NCBI GenBank assembly: GCA_036500345.1
Contig: DASYCE010000008.1
Coordinates: 62,001-126,000 of the forward strand
Length of the DNA: 64,000 nucleotides
Reading direction: 5' to 3'
DNA from: Gemmatimonadales bacterium
GTDB taxonomy: Bacteria > Gemmatimonadota > Gemmatimonadetes > Gemmatimonadales > GWC2-71-9
Shown: positions 8,147 to 17,314 of the stretch, piece after piece
How the letters are laid out: each line of letters begins with the position of its first letter
Position numbering within the stretch: the first letter of the stretch is position 1
Translations under genes and position numbers: made by a program
The notes under the pieces: generated by a model
Told to the model about the DNA's origin: nothing
Database searches by the model: none
What the model saw: only the letters and a program-made list of their open reading frames with translations

Positions 8147-9750
8147 GGCCGGCGGCTCACCGGCGGCGCGCGATGCTCGATCACCACCGTCTGGTAGCTC
8201 TGCGGGTTCCACTCCGGCTTGGTCGGCGAATTGGCGATCTCGATGCCGAGGTAGAAGGCGAGCTGCGCCACGCGCGACAATTTGCTCGTGTCGATCAGCT
8301 TCACTTCATCATCAGGACGATGATACTGCGGGTGCGTGCCATTGAAGAAGAAGAGGACCGGCACGCCGTTGCGGGCAAAGTTGAAATGATCCGACCGCGT
8401 GTAGAAGCTCTCCTCCGGCCAGATATCGTCCGACGCAATCAGGTGCAGCTCGGGATGCGCGGCGTCGACGCGCGCCAGCGTCTGCCCCATGTCCGAGTGC
8501 TCCTTCCCGATCACCACGATCGAATCGGGACTGTTCCGGCCGATCATGTCCATGTTGATGTCGGCGACGATATTCCCGAGCGGCACCGGCGGGTGCGCCA
8601 CGAAGTACGCCGAGCCGAGTAACCCCTTCTCCTCACCCGAGACATTGAGGATGATGATCGAGCGGCGAGTGTGCCCCTTGAGGCTCGCCACCGCTTCGGC
8701 GATCGACAGCACACCGGTTGTCCCGGAGCCGTCATCGTCGGCGCCGTTGCAGATGCTGTCGGCCCCCTTCGCGCTGCACCCGCCGACGCCGTCACCGGCG
8801 CGGCCGACATGATCCATATGTCCGGAGAAGACGACGTACTCGTGCTTGAGCACCGAATCGGTTCCCGGGAAGACGGCCACCACATTCGGCGCGCTGTTGC
8901 GCGAGACCGTCTCGTCCTTGGCGATGATCGTGATTTCTTCCTGCGGCGGCACATCCATGATCACCGGCGTCGGCGACGCGCGCATCGCCGCGAAGTCGGG
9001 AAGGTTCTGCAGCTCCGCAATCAGCGAGTCGTGCGCCACGACGGTGAGGACGCCGGTCGTCGGCACCCCCTCGACGACCGGCCGCGGGTTTCCATCGCGC
9101 ATCACCGCGGCGACGGTGGCGCGGAACGCCGCGGGATCGGTCGATTGAAAGATCACCAGTGCCGCGGGCCCCTTCTGTATGATGGCGCGAGTGACCTGCT
9201 GATTGTCGGCGGCGCGCGCTGGATTCTGGATGAACGCGACCAGCGTCCCGGCGAGATTGAGCGGAGCGATGTCGACCGCCGTGACCGCGCCCGAGATCAG
9301 CTTCGCCGGGCCAGTGATCGGCGTTGCGGTCATCGGTCCGGAGACCGTCGCCCAGGTGGTGAGCGGAAAGCGCTGCGTGTTGCCGCCGCCCGACACGATC
9401 AACGTCGATGTGGTCGGCTCCGGCCGCACCCGCCCCAGCGTGTAGCGCTGCAGGAAGGTGGCGCTGTCGCCAAGGGGGGTGAATCCCCACCGGCGATAAT
9501 TGTCGGCGAGGTATCGCGCCGTGAGCTCCAGCCCGCGACTCGGCGTGTTCCGCCCCTCCATCGAGTCATCGGCGATCACCGAAATCCGTTGCAGCGCCTT
9601 CTCCGGCGTGATCAGCGCGCCGGCGGCGCGGATCTCGGCGTCGGTCGCGACGCTCCCGGGTGCTGGCTGCGGTACCGCGGCCGGACGATGCCCGCCGCAC
9701 GCCGCGGCGGCGATCGTCACAAGGGCAAGTCCTGCGCATGATCGGAACAT
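8143..9750 (-). CDS. Secreted M28-family metallopeptidase lipoprotein with PA-like insert
   Basis: A 535-residue protein. The N-terminus has a hydrophobic stretch ending in AAAAC near residue 18, a lipobox, so it is probably a lipoprotein. Residues about 150-270 look like a protease-associated (PA) insert. The di-zinc catalytic part follows: SGHMDHVG, then NGADDDGSGTTGVL, VSGEEKGLLG with the catalytic Glu pair, DMIGRN, and the last ligand His in THPQYHRPDDE. Such enzymes are aminopeptidases or carboxypeptidase-like exopeptidases. A GAGGA ribosome site precedes the ATG at 9750 and a TATCTT box lies 27 bases upstream (9783-9778). Confidence 0.9.
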   Translation of the reverse strand: MFRSCAGLALVTIAAAACGGHRPAAVPQPAPGSVATDAEIRAAGALITPEKALQRISVIADDSMEGRNTPSRGLELTARYLADNYRRWGFTPLGDSATFLQRYTLGRVRPEPTTSTLIVSGGGNTQRFPLTTWATVSGPMTATPITGPAKLISGAVTAVDIAPLNLAGTLVAFIQNPARAADNQQVTRAIIQKGPAALVIFQSTDPAAFRATVAAVMRDGNPRPVVEGVPTTGVLTVVAHDSLIAELQNLPDFAAMRASPTPVIMDVPPQEEITIIAKDETVSRNSAPNVVAVFPGTDSVLKHEYVVFSGHMDHVGRAGDGVGGCSAKGADSICNGADDDGSGTTGVLSIAEAVASLKGHTRRSIIILNVSGEEKGLLGSAYFVAHPPVPLGNIVADINMDMIGRNSPDSIVVIGKEHSDMGQTLARVDAAHPELHLIASDDIWPEESFYTRSDHFNFARNGVPVLFFFNGTHPQYHRPDDEVKLIDTSKLSRVAQLAFYLGIEIANSPTKPEWNPQSYQTVVIEHRAPPVSRRP

Positions 9751-9842
9751 CGGTCCTCGATGCGAATGTCAGCAGCAAAGATACGCCGGGGCACTGGCGG
9801 GGAGCGGCATCGCACGGGGTGCGGGCGCGTTCGAGATTCGGC

Positions 9843-9848
9843 TACCTT
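9843..9848 (+). promoter_or_regulatory. TACCTT -10-like box immediately before the DUF58 gene
   Basis: TACCTT lies seven bases before the ATG at 9856 with no ribosome-binding site in between, matching the TANNNT arrangement seen before other operon-leading genes here. It would give a leaderless transcript for the seven-gene run that follows. There is no recognisable -35. Confidence 0.35.
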
Positions 9849-9855
9849 CCCCGGC

Positions 9856-10749
9856 ATGACGCCGCACGCTCTCCGTCCCGACCTACTCGATCCGGCCGAA
9901 GTCGCGAGACTCGGCGGCCTCGAAGTCGTGACCGACGGCATTGTCGAGGGGTTCCTCGCCGGACAGCATCGCTCGCCGCGACGCGGCTTCTCGGTCGAAT
10001 TCGCGGAACACCGGCAATATCAGCCGGGTGACGAACCACGCTACGTCGACTGGAAGCTGCTGGCGCGCACCGACCGACTCTACGTCAAGCAATTCGAGGA
10101 AGAGACCAACCTTCGGGCGATGCTTGTCCTCGATGCGAGTGCATCAATGGGATGGAGTGGCGCGCCTGATCGATTGAGCAAGATCGAATACGCCACCCGG
10201 CTCGCCGCGGCGCTGTCGCTGGTGCTGGTGCGGCAGCGCGACGCCGCCGGGCTCATCACCTTCGATGCGTCGGTACGTTCCGTCACGCCGGCGCGAATCC
10301 GCAGCGGGCACTGGAGCCTGATCGCGCGGACGCTCGCCGATACGACGGCTGGCGCCGGCACGGCGGCAGAGCCGGCGCTGCGACAGGTGGTCGGCGCGCT
10401 GCGCCGTCGCGGCCTCGTGATCTTCATCTCCGATCTCCTCTTCGATCGTGACCTCGCCATCAAGGCGCTGCGCTATCTCCGTCATCGCGGGCACCAGGTG
10501 CTGGTGCTGCACATCGCCGATCCCGGTGAACTCGAACTTGCGCGCGGCACCGAGACCCGTTTTCGCGATCTCGAGTCGGACGCGAACGTGACCCTCGCGC
10601 CAACGGAATGGGCTGATGCATACCGGCAGACGGTACGCGGCGTGGTGCGCGCGTGGGGTGAGGCATGCCGCGCCTCCGGTGTTCGCTACGCACTGGTGAC
10701 GACCGACACGCCCTTTGGTCCGGCGCTGAGCCGCGCGTTGCGGGCGTGA
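9856..10749 (+). CDS. DUF58 protein with von Willebrand A-like domain
   Basis: A 297-residue protein. The DUF58 signature QYQPGDEPRYVDWKLLARTD lies near residues 55-74, and a MIDAS-like metal site DASASMGWSG (D-x-S-x-S) near 94-103. Members are usually encoded with MoxR ATPases and BatA/BatB membrane proteins and are thought to help protein or complex maturation at the cell envelope. Here the following gene is BatA-like, which fits, but no MoxR gene is visible in the window. The ATG at 9856 was selected because upstream codons lie before a -10-like box. It overlaps the next gene by four bases. Confidence 0.85.
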   Translation: MTPHALRPDLLDPAEVARLGGLEVVTDGIVEGFLAGQHRSPRRGFSVEFAEHRQYQPGDEPRYVDWKLLARTDRLYVKQFEEETNLRAMLVLDASASMGWSGAPDRLSKIEYATRLAAALSLVLVRQRDAAGLITFDASVRSVTPARIRSGHWSLIARTLADTTAGAGTAAEPALRQVVGALRRRGLVIFISDLLFDRDLAIKALRYLRHRGHQVLVLHIADPGELELARGTETRFRDLESDANVTLAPTEWADAYRQTVRGVVRAWGEACRASGVRYALVTTDTPFGPALSRALRA

Positions 10750-12524
10750 TCTCCTTCACGCTGCCGTGGGCGCTCGCGGGACTCGTCGCTGCCGCGCTGC
10801 CGCTGTTGCTCCATCTGGTACAGCGCCACGACGTCCCGGAAGTGCGATTTCCCGCCGTGCGCTATCTCCAGGACGCCACGCAACATGAGCAGCGCCGACT
10901 GCAACTCCGGCACTGGCTCCTCCTCCTCGTCCGCACGCTGCTGATTCTCGCGCTGGTCCTCGCCGCCGCCGGGATGACGATGCGAAAGACGCGCCTCGGA
11001 ACCCACGTGCCGAGCGCGCTGGTCCTCGTGGTGGACAATTCCGCGGCGAGTGCAGTGGTGGTCGACGGGCAATCGCAGCTCACCGCGCTGGTGCGCGCGG
11101 CATCAGGCGTGCTCGATCGTGCCCTTCCCGGTGATCGCGTCTGGCTCGTGGCCGCCGACGGCATCGCCCGGACCGGCACACCATCGCAACTGCGCCAGCA
11201 CCTTGCCGCGCTGAAAACAGAAGCGGCGCGCCTCGATCTCGGCCGCGCCATCTCGACCGCGCGCGACCTGATCCGCAGTAGCGGACGCACCGGTGAAGTC
11301 GCCCTCGTCTCGCCGCTGCAGCGCACCGCGCTCGGTGTGGCGCGCGGAAGCGGGCCGGTGCTGGTGATCCGGCCGACCACATCGTCGCCGGCGAATCGCG
11401 GCGTGGTCCATCTCTCCGCCGGATCGCAGCCGTGGGACGCCGCCGGTGGCCACCTGACGCTCACTATAGTGTCCAATGATACAGCGGCATCGCCGGTGAC
11501 TCTTGCGGTTGGCGGGCGCCCGCTCCGCGACGTACTCGTCATTCCCGGCACTCCCTCGGTGCAGCATGTCGGGACCCTTCCTGCCGGATGGAACGAGATC
11601 TCGGCGTCGCTACCACCGGACGAATTCCGCCTCGATGATCGGCTTGCAGTGCCGGTGCATGTGGTGCCGCCGGCGCTGGTGTCGTGGGACACGACCGACC
11701 GCTACGTCGACGCTGCGGCAACAGTCCTCGCCGCCGACGGACGGATCCGTCGCGGCAACGGGATTCATCTCGGCGATCCCGGCCCGGGGCGCGGCGTCGT
11801 GCTCCCCCCGGCTGACCCGGCGAGGATCGGCGCGATCAATCGCGCGCTCGCGGCGCGAGGCGTGCCGTGGCGATTCGGCGCGCTGATTGGCGCGGCGCAG
11901 CGGATCGATTCGTCGTCGTTCCTTCCCGCGCGGGACGCGGTCACGCGCCGCTACATGCTGCAGGCGACCGGCCCGTCGGCGGAGATCCTTGCGTCGGTCA
12001 ATGGCGATCCGTGGGTCGTGCGCGGCGGCGGACTGGTGCTGGTGGGATCGCGTCTCGACCCGACCTGGACGGCGTTGCCGCTCTCGGCATCGTTCGTTCC
12101 GTTCATCGATGCGCTGCTCACCGGGGCGGCGGTCGGTGAACTCCAGATCCCTGACGGCATCGCCGGGGAGCCGGTCACCCTTCCCCCGCAGGTCACTGCC
12201 ATCGCGCACAACGGCACTGTCGTCCGCGTCGCCGGTCGATGGGTGCCGCAGGAAACCGGCGTGTTCCATTTGCTCGGCGGTACGGATACCTTGGGCGCCG
12301 TCGCGATTCGACTCGACGCGCGAGAATCCGATCTCACGCGCGCCACCGATCGCGAGGTGCATGCCCTCTGGCCGGGCAGCACGATCGCGGGACTGCGGGA
12401 TGGACCCGCGTTGGCATTCACCGCCGGGAGTCGCGCAGATCTGCGCGGCGCCCTGCTCTTGTTGGCGCTGTGCTGCGTCCTGGTCGAGACGGTACTGGCC
12501 GGCCGCGTTCGTAGACGAGACTGA
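10746..12524 (+). CDS. BatA-domain membrane protein
   Basis: A 592-residue protein from the GTG at 10746, which overlaps the DUF58 stop. The N-terminal 90 residues are the BatA (aerotolerance regulator N-terminal) domain: FTLPWALAGLVAAALPLLLH, then VPEVRFPAVRYLQ, then a second membrane helix. The middle contains a degenerate vWA-like domain (ALVLVVDNSAASAVV, lacking the full D-x-S-x-S) and an all-beta region. A last helix lies near residues 565-585 before a basic tail. The topology places the bulk outside the cytoplasm or between helices. With the DUF58 protein it forms the familiar pair of the MoxR/Bat system. Confidence 0.8.
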   Translation: MISFTLPWALAGLVAAALPLLLHLVQRHDVPEVRFPAVRYLQDATQHEQRRLQLRHWLLLLVRTLLILALVLAAAGMTMRKTRLGTHVPSALVLVVDNSAASAVVVDGQSQLTALVRAASGVLDRALPGDRVWLVAADGIARTGTPSQLRQHLAALKTEAARLDLGRAISTARDLIRSSGRTGEVALVSPLQRTALGVARGSGPVLVIRPTTSSPANRGVVHLSAGSQPWDAAGGHLTLTIVSNDTAASPVTLAVGGRPLRDVLVIPGTPSVQHVGTLPAGWNEISASLPPDEFRLDDRLAVPVHVVPPALVSWDTTDRYVDAAATVLAADGRIRRGNGIHLGDPGPGRGVVLPPADPARIGAINRALAARGVPWRFGALIGAAQRIDSSSFLPARDAVTRRYMLQATGPSAEILASVNGDPWVVRGGGLVLVGSRLDPTWTALPLSASFVPFIDALLTGAAVGELQIPDGIAGEPVTLPPQVTAIAHNGTVVRVAGRWVPQETGVFHLLGGTDTLGAVAIRLDARESDLTRATDREVHALWPGSTIAGLRDGPALAFTAGSRADLRGALLLLALCCVLVETVLAGRVRRRD

Positions 12525-15500
12525 ATGACGCTGCGTCCCATCCTTGAAGCCTTTGACCGCTGTGCCACGGTTCGTGCGCTGGCGGAACGGATTCCTGCGC
12601 GCGGTCGCACCCTTCGTCTCGCCGGTTTGCCCGGTTCGAGCGGAGCGGTGCTCGCCACCTGGCTCGCCGGCGACACGCTTCGCGGCCGCCTCGTCACTGT
12701 CCTCGCCGCGACGCCCGCCGACGCCGAACGATGGTTCACCGATCTGCAGCATCTCGCCAGTGACGGCGTCGCGTTGTACCCGCAGCGCGAAGCACTTGGC
12801 GAGGACGAGCCGCACTTCGAAATCGCCGGCGAACGGGTCGAGACCATCGAGGCGCTCCTTCGCGGCGAACTCCGGATCCTCATCACGACGGCGCGAGCGA
12901 GTGCGGAGCGGACGGCGATTCCGTCGTCGCTGGAAGCGCTGCGATTGCAGATCGGCGTGGGAGCCGAGCTGCCGCTCCGCGACCTGATCGAATCGCTCGG
13001 TGCGATGGGCTACAATCGCGTTGCGGCAGTGACCGAAGTGGCGGAATTCTCGGTCCGCGGCGGGATCGTCGACATCTACGGATTCGGGATGTCGGCGCCG
13101 GCGCGGCTGGAATGGTGGGGCGACGCGGTCAGCTCGATCCGCGCGTTCGACCTCACCACGCAGCGCTCGGCGGCGGAGATGCAGGAGATCACGGTGCTCC
13201 CGATCCGGAGCAACGCCGATCGCGTCGTGACGATGGGAGGCCCGACGGCGCGGAAATCGCTGCTCGAGCTCCTTCCCACCGACACTCTGCTCCTCGAGGA
13301 TGCCTCGCATCCCGACGAGGAAGAGGTCGACCGTGCGTGGCGCGAAGCGGAGCATCATCTCGAGATCGCGCGGCGCCTGGGCGAAGAGACGCCGCGGCGC
13401 GAGGAGCTGTTTGTCGATCCGTCAGAGTGGCGCCAGCGCGTGGCGGCCTTTGCCAGGCTGGTGCTCCGCGACGAGCCGGCCGACCTGCAGGTCGGCTTCT
13501 TCCCGCCGGAGAAGGTCGATCGTGACCTGAATCGCCTGCGCGCCATGCTGGGGCACGGCACGCCGACGCTGATCCTGTGCGACAATGAAGGGCAGCGTGA
13601 GCGGCTCGACGAGCTGCTCGAGGACAACGGCTTCCGGCCGGCGGGGACGACGCTCGTCGTCGGCGCCCTCGACGGCGGGTTCGTGATGCCGACGCTTCGC
13701 GTCCTCACCGATCACGAAATCTTCCGTCGCGCTCGCCGCCTGCGCCGGTCGCGACGATACCGGCAGGCAGCGCCGTCGACGGTGACGGGAACGCTGGCGC
13801 TCGGCGACTATGTGGTGCATCTCGAGCACGGTATCGGGATCTACCGCGGAATTGCCGCGATCACCGTCGAGGGCGGCGTGATCGAGGTCGCCGTACTGGA
13901 GTACGAGGGCGGCGACCGGCTGAACGTCCCGCTCTATCGTCTCGACCAGCTGGAGCGATATCGCGCCGCCGACGATGATGGCGATCATCCGCCGCCCAAG
14001 CTGCATCGGATCGGGGGGACACAGTGGCGCAAGGTGCGCGAACGGACCCGGCAGGCGATCCAGGCGATGGCGGCGGAGCTTCTCGATCTCTACGCGCGGC
14101 GAAAGTCGGTCGCGGGCTACGCCTTCCCGCCCGACACTCGCTGGCAGCGTGAACTCGAATCGTCGTTTCTCTACGAGGACACGCCGGACCAGCGCACCGC
14201 CTCCGAAGCGATCAAGCGTGACATGGAACGGCCGATGCCGATGGACCGGCTCCTTGTCGGCGACGTCGGCTATGGCAAGACCGAAGTCGCGGTGCGCGCC
14301 GCGTTCAAGGCGGTGGCGGGCGGCAAGCAGGTCGCGGTGCTCGTCCCGACCACGATTCTCGCCGAGCAGCATTTCCGCACCTTCGCCGACCGCCTCGCCG
14401 ACTATCCGGTCAAGATCGAGGTCCTCTCACGCTTCCGCACGCTCAAGGAACAGAAGGAAACGGTCCGCAAGCTCGCCGTTGGTGAGCTCGACATCGTGAT
14501 CGGCACGCACCGGATCCTTTCCAAGGACGTGATGTTCAAGGATCTCGGCCTGCTGATCGTCGACGAGGAGCATCGCTTCGGCGTGAAGCACAAGGAGCGG
14601 CTCAAGCAGCTGCGGCTGGCGGTCGACGTGCTGACCCTCACGGCTACGCCGATCCCGCGGACGCTGCATCTCTCGCTGGCGGGGCTCCGCGATCTCACCG
14701 TGATCGAAACGCCGCCGCGCGACCGCTCACCGATTCTGACCTTCGTCGAACCGTGGGACGACGGGCTGCTCGACGAAGCGATTGCGCGCGAACTCGACCG
14801 CGGCGGCCAGGTCTTCTTCGTCCACAACCGGATCGAGACGATTGCGACGATCGTGGCGCGAGCCAGGGCGCTGGCACCGCGCGCACGCGTGGCGCTCGGC
14901 CACGGCCAGATGCCGGCCGACGAACTCGAAGAGGTCATGCGGCGTTTCGTGGTGGGCGACGTCGACATCCTCGTGTCGACGATGATCGTCGAATCGGGAC
15001 TCGACGTTCCCAACGCCAACACGATGATCGTGCACGATGCCCATCGATTCGGATTGGCACAGCTCTATCAACTGCGAGGTCGTGTCGGGCGGTCGCACCG
15101 CCGGGCGTTCTGTTACCTCGTGGTCCCCGACCTGATCGACCCGGCGGCGGAGGAACGGCTGAAGGTGCTGGAGCATCATACTGATCTCGGGGCCGGGTAC
15201 CGGATCGCGCTCAAGGATCTCGAGTTGCGCGGAGCGGGGAACCTGCTCGGGTCGGAACAGTCCGGGCACGCCCAGGCGGTCGGGTTCGACCTCTACCTCC
15301 GCTGGCTGGAGGAGACGGTGACGGCGATGAAGGGGCGGGTCGAGGGTGAACTCCCCCCGCCGCCCGACGTGGTCTTCGATACCCCGGCGCACCTCCCGGA
15401 CACGTATGTCCCGGATGACGCCACCAAGCTCGACCTCTACCGCCGACTGGCGCGGGCGTCGGCACCGGGCGACATTGATGACCTTCGTGCCGAGCTGCGC

Positions 15501-15794
15501 GATCGCTTCGGGACCCCTCCGGTCGAGGCCGACGCATTGCTCGACATGGGCCGGTTGCGGACGATGGGTGCTCGCCTGGGGCTGCAGCACGTTCTGGTGC
15601 GCGGCGACGAAGCGCGGCTCACGTTCCGGCATGGAGCGGCCCCGCGCCTGGCTGGTTTGACCCAGGCGCTTGATGATGTCCAACTCGCCGCCGAGGTGCG
15701 GCGGACGGTGCCGCTGTCGCTCCGGCTGTTACGGCTGGGCGGCGAAGCGTTGGTGCCATCGCTGGTTCGAGCGCTGCGGCAGGTGGCGGCGTGA
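12525..15794 (+). CDS. mfd: Transcription-repair coupling factor Mfd
   Basis: A 1089-residue superfamily-2 translocase that removes stalled RNA polymerase and recruits UvrA. The N-terminal UvrB-homology region is followed by the CarD-like RNA-polymerase-interaction domain beginning near residue 424 (LALGDYVVHLEHGIGIYRG). Walker A GDVGYGKTEV lies near 579 and the DEEH helicase box near 680, then LTLTATPIPRTL and the TRG motif. The QLRGRVGRSHRRAF helicase motif VI is present, followed by the C-terminal TRCF domain. Its ATG directly abuts the previous stop codon. Confidence 0.97.
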   Translation: MTLRPILEAFDRCATVRALAERIPARGRTLRLAGLPGSSGAVLATWLAGDTLRGRLVTVLAATPADAERWFTDLQHLASDGVALYPQREALGEDEPHFEIAGERVETIEALLRGELRILITTARASAERTAIPSSLEALRLQIGVGAELPLRDLIESLGAMGYNRVAAVTEVAEFSVRGGIVDIYGFGMSAPARLEWWGDAVSSIRAFDLTTQRSAAEMQEITVLPIRSNADRVVTMGGPTARKSLLELLPTDTLLLEDASHPDEEEVDRAWREAEHHLEIARRLGEETPRREELFVDPSEWRQRVAAFARLVLRDEPADLQVGFFPPEKVDRDLNRLRAMLGHGTPTLILCDNEGQRERLDELLEDNGFRPAGTTLVVGALDGGFVMPTLRVLTDHEIFRRARRLRRSRRYRQAAPSTVTGTLALGDYVVHLEHGIGIYRGIAAITVEGGVIEVAVLEYEGGDRLNVPLYRLDQLERYRAADDDGDHPPPKLHRIGGTQWRKVRERTRQAIQAMAAELLDLYARRKSVAGYAFPPDTRWQRELESSFLYEDTPDQRTASEAIKRDMERPMPMDRLLVGDVGYGKTEVAVRAAFKAVAGGKQVAVLVPTTILAEQHFRTFADRLADYPVKIEVLSRFRTLKEQKETVRKLAVGELDIVIGTHRILSKDVMFKDLGLLIVDEEHRFGVKHKERLKQLRLAVDVLTLTATPIPRTLHLSLAGLRDLTVIETPPRDRSPILTFVEPWDDGLLDEAIARELDRGGQVFFVHNRIETIATIVARARALAPRARVALGHGQMPADELEEVMRRFVVGDVDILVSTMIVESGLDVPNANTMIVHDAHRFGLAQLYQLRGRVGRSHRRAFCYLVVPDLIDPAAEERLKVLEHHTDLGAGYRIALKDLELRGAGNLLGSEQSGHAQAVGFDLYLRWLEETVTAMKGRVEGELPPPPDVVFDTPAHLPDTYVPDDATKLDLYRRLARASAPGDIDDLRAELRDRFGTPPVEADALLDMGRLRTMGARLGLQHVLVRGDEARLTFRHGAAPRLAGLTQALDDVQLAAEVRRTVPLSLRLLRLGGEALVPSLVRALRQVAA

Positions 15795-15826
15795 GCCGGC
15801 ATTCATTCACACTCTTGGGGAGTCCG

Positions 15827-17314
15827 ATGCGTCGTAACATGCTGTTGGCTGTGGGGCTGGCCGTCGCGGTTGGCGGGTGCGGGATGTTCTCGGCGCACTC
15901 CGATGTGGTCGAGCAGGCAGCCGGCCAGAAATTCACTTCGCAGCAGCTCGCCACCTTCCTCGATTCGGTGAAAGGACCGATCCGCCTCGACGCCCAGACC
16001 GGCAACCTGGTCACGGCGCTGTGGACCGACATGACGCTCTTCGGCCAGGCCGCCGCGGATAACAAGCTGACCACCGACTCGGCGTTCGTGGCCGAAGCGA
16101 TGTGGCCGATGATCGCGCAGGCGACGGCGGCTCGCTGGATGGATACCGTGGTCACCCGGAAGGCGAAGATCACCGACGCCTCGATCGACAGCGCCTACAA
16201 TGCCGATCAGGCGCGCGCAGTGCAGCACATTCTCATCACCGCCGATTCCAACGCGCCCAAGGCGGTGCACGACTCCGCCCGGAAGAGGATTGAGGGCATT
16301 CTCGCGCAGTTGAAGGGTGGGGCGTCGTTCAGCAAGCTGGCGTTCGAACAGACGCAGGATCCCGGCTCCAAGGCCGACAGCGGCTATTACCCGCCGCAGC
16401 CGCACGGCAAGTACGTGCCGGCGTTCGAGAAGGCGCTCTGGTCGCTCAAGCCCGGCGAGATGTCCGGCATCGTCACCACGGCGTACGGGTATCACATCCT
16501 GCGGCGTCCCACCGCGGCCGAATCGGCGCGCTGGTGGCGTGATTCGCTGAGCCGCTCGATGGCGACCAAGATCACCGAGCAGTATTTCAGCGACCTCAAT
16601 ACCAGTTACGCCGTCAAGCTCGACGCCAACGCGGTGCCGCGGATGCGCGGATCGCTCGACGATTTCGACGACCATGCGGACGACAAGTCCACGATCGCCT
16701 CGTACAAGGGCGGCGCCTTCACCACCGCCGACTTCGTCCACTGGATGCGGGCGCTCACCTCCGATCCGTTCCAGGGACAGGCGCAGCTGGGCCAGCTCAA
16801 GACGGCCCCCGACAGCGTCTTCCGCAAGTTTGCCCAGACGATGGTGCAGGAAGACCTGATGCTCAACGACGCCGTCAAGAACGGCATTCACCTGCAGCCG
16901 GCGGAATGGAAGGAGCTCGAGACCGGGTTCGCGGCCTCGATCGACACCATCAAGCAGGTACTGGGTCTCACGCCGCAGGTGCTCGACCCCAAGGCCTCCA
17001 CGTCGGCTCGCGAAAAGGCGGCGCAGGAGAGGGTCGATCAGTTCTTTGTCGACATGGCGACGCAGAAGCAACAGCCGCACCCGCTCCCCGGCGTGCTCGC
17101 GGCGACCTTGCGCGCACGCAACAAGACGAAGTTCAACGCGGTCGCGATGGAACACGCCCTCGACCTGTCGCGCAGCAAGCGGGCGGCCGATTCGCTCAAG
17201 TCGGCGGGGCAGCAGCCGGCCGCAGCACCTCCGGCCGGGATGAAGCCGGCGCCCAGCGGACCGCCGATCCCCGGCGGTGACACCGGCACGAACGGAGCGG
17301 CAAAGAAGCCGTGA
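15827..17314 (+). CDS. Parvulin-type peptidyl-prolyl isomerase lipoprotein
   Basis: A 495-residue protein beginning at ATG 15827, preceded four bases upstream by GGGGAG; an earlier GTG overlapping the mfd stop is possible but gives no better signal. The start MRRNMLLAVGLAVAVGGC is a lipoprotein signal with lipobox VGGC. The PpiC/rotamase domain runs from about residue 127 (AVQHILIT) to 230 (AYGYHILRR). The C-terminal 200 residues are helical, ending in a Pro/Ala/Gly tail. It should assist folding of periplasmic or outer-membrane proteins and overlaps the following SurA-like gene by four bases. Confidence 0.85.
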   Translation: MRRNMLLAVGLAVAVGGCGMFSAHSDVVEQAAGQKFTSQQLATFLDSVKGPIRLDAQTGNLVTALWTDMTLFGQAAADNKLTTDSAFVAEAMWPMIAQATAARWMDTVVTRKAKITDASIDSAYNADQARAVQHILITADSNAPKAVHDSARKRIEGILAQLKGGASFSKLAFEQTQDPGSKADSGYYPPQPHGKYVPAFEKALWSLKPGEMSGIVTTAYGYHILRRPTAAESARWWRDSLSRSMATKITEQYFSDLNTSYAVKLDANAVPRMRGSLDDFDDHADDKSTIASYKGGAFTTADFVHWMRALTSDPFQGQAQLGQLKTAPDSVFRKFAQTMVQEDLMLNDAVKNGIHLQPAEWKELETGFAASIDTIKQVLGLTPQVLDPKASTSAREKAAQERVDQFFVDMATQKQQPHPLPGVLAATLRARNKTKFNAVAMEHALDLSRSKRAADSLKSAGQQPAAAPPAGMKPAPSGPPIPGGDTGTNGAAKKP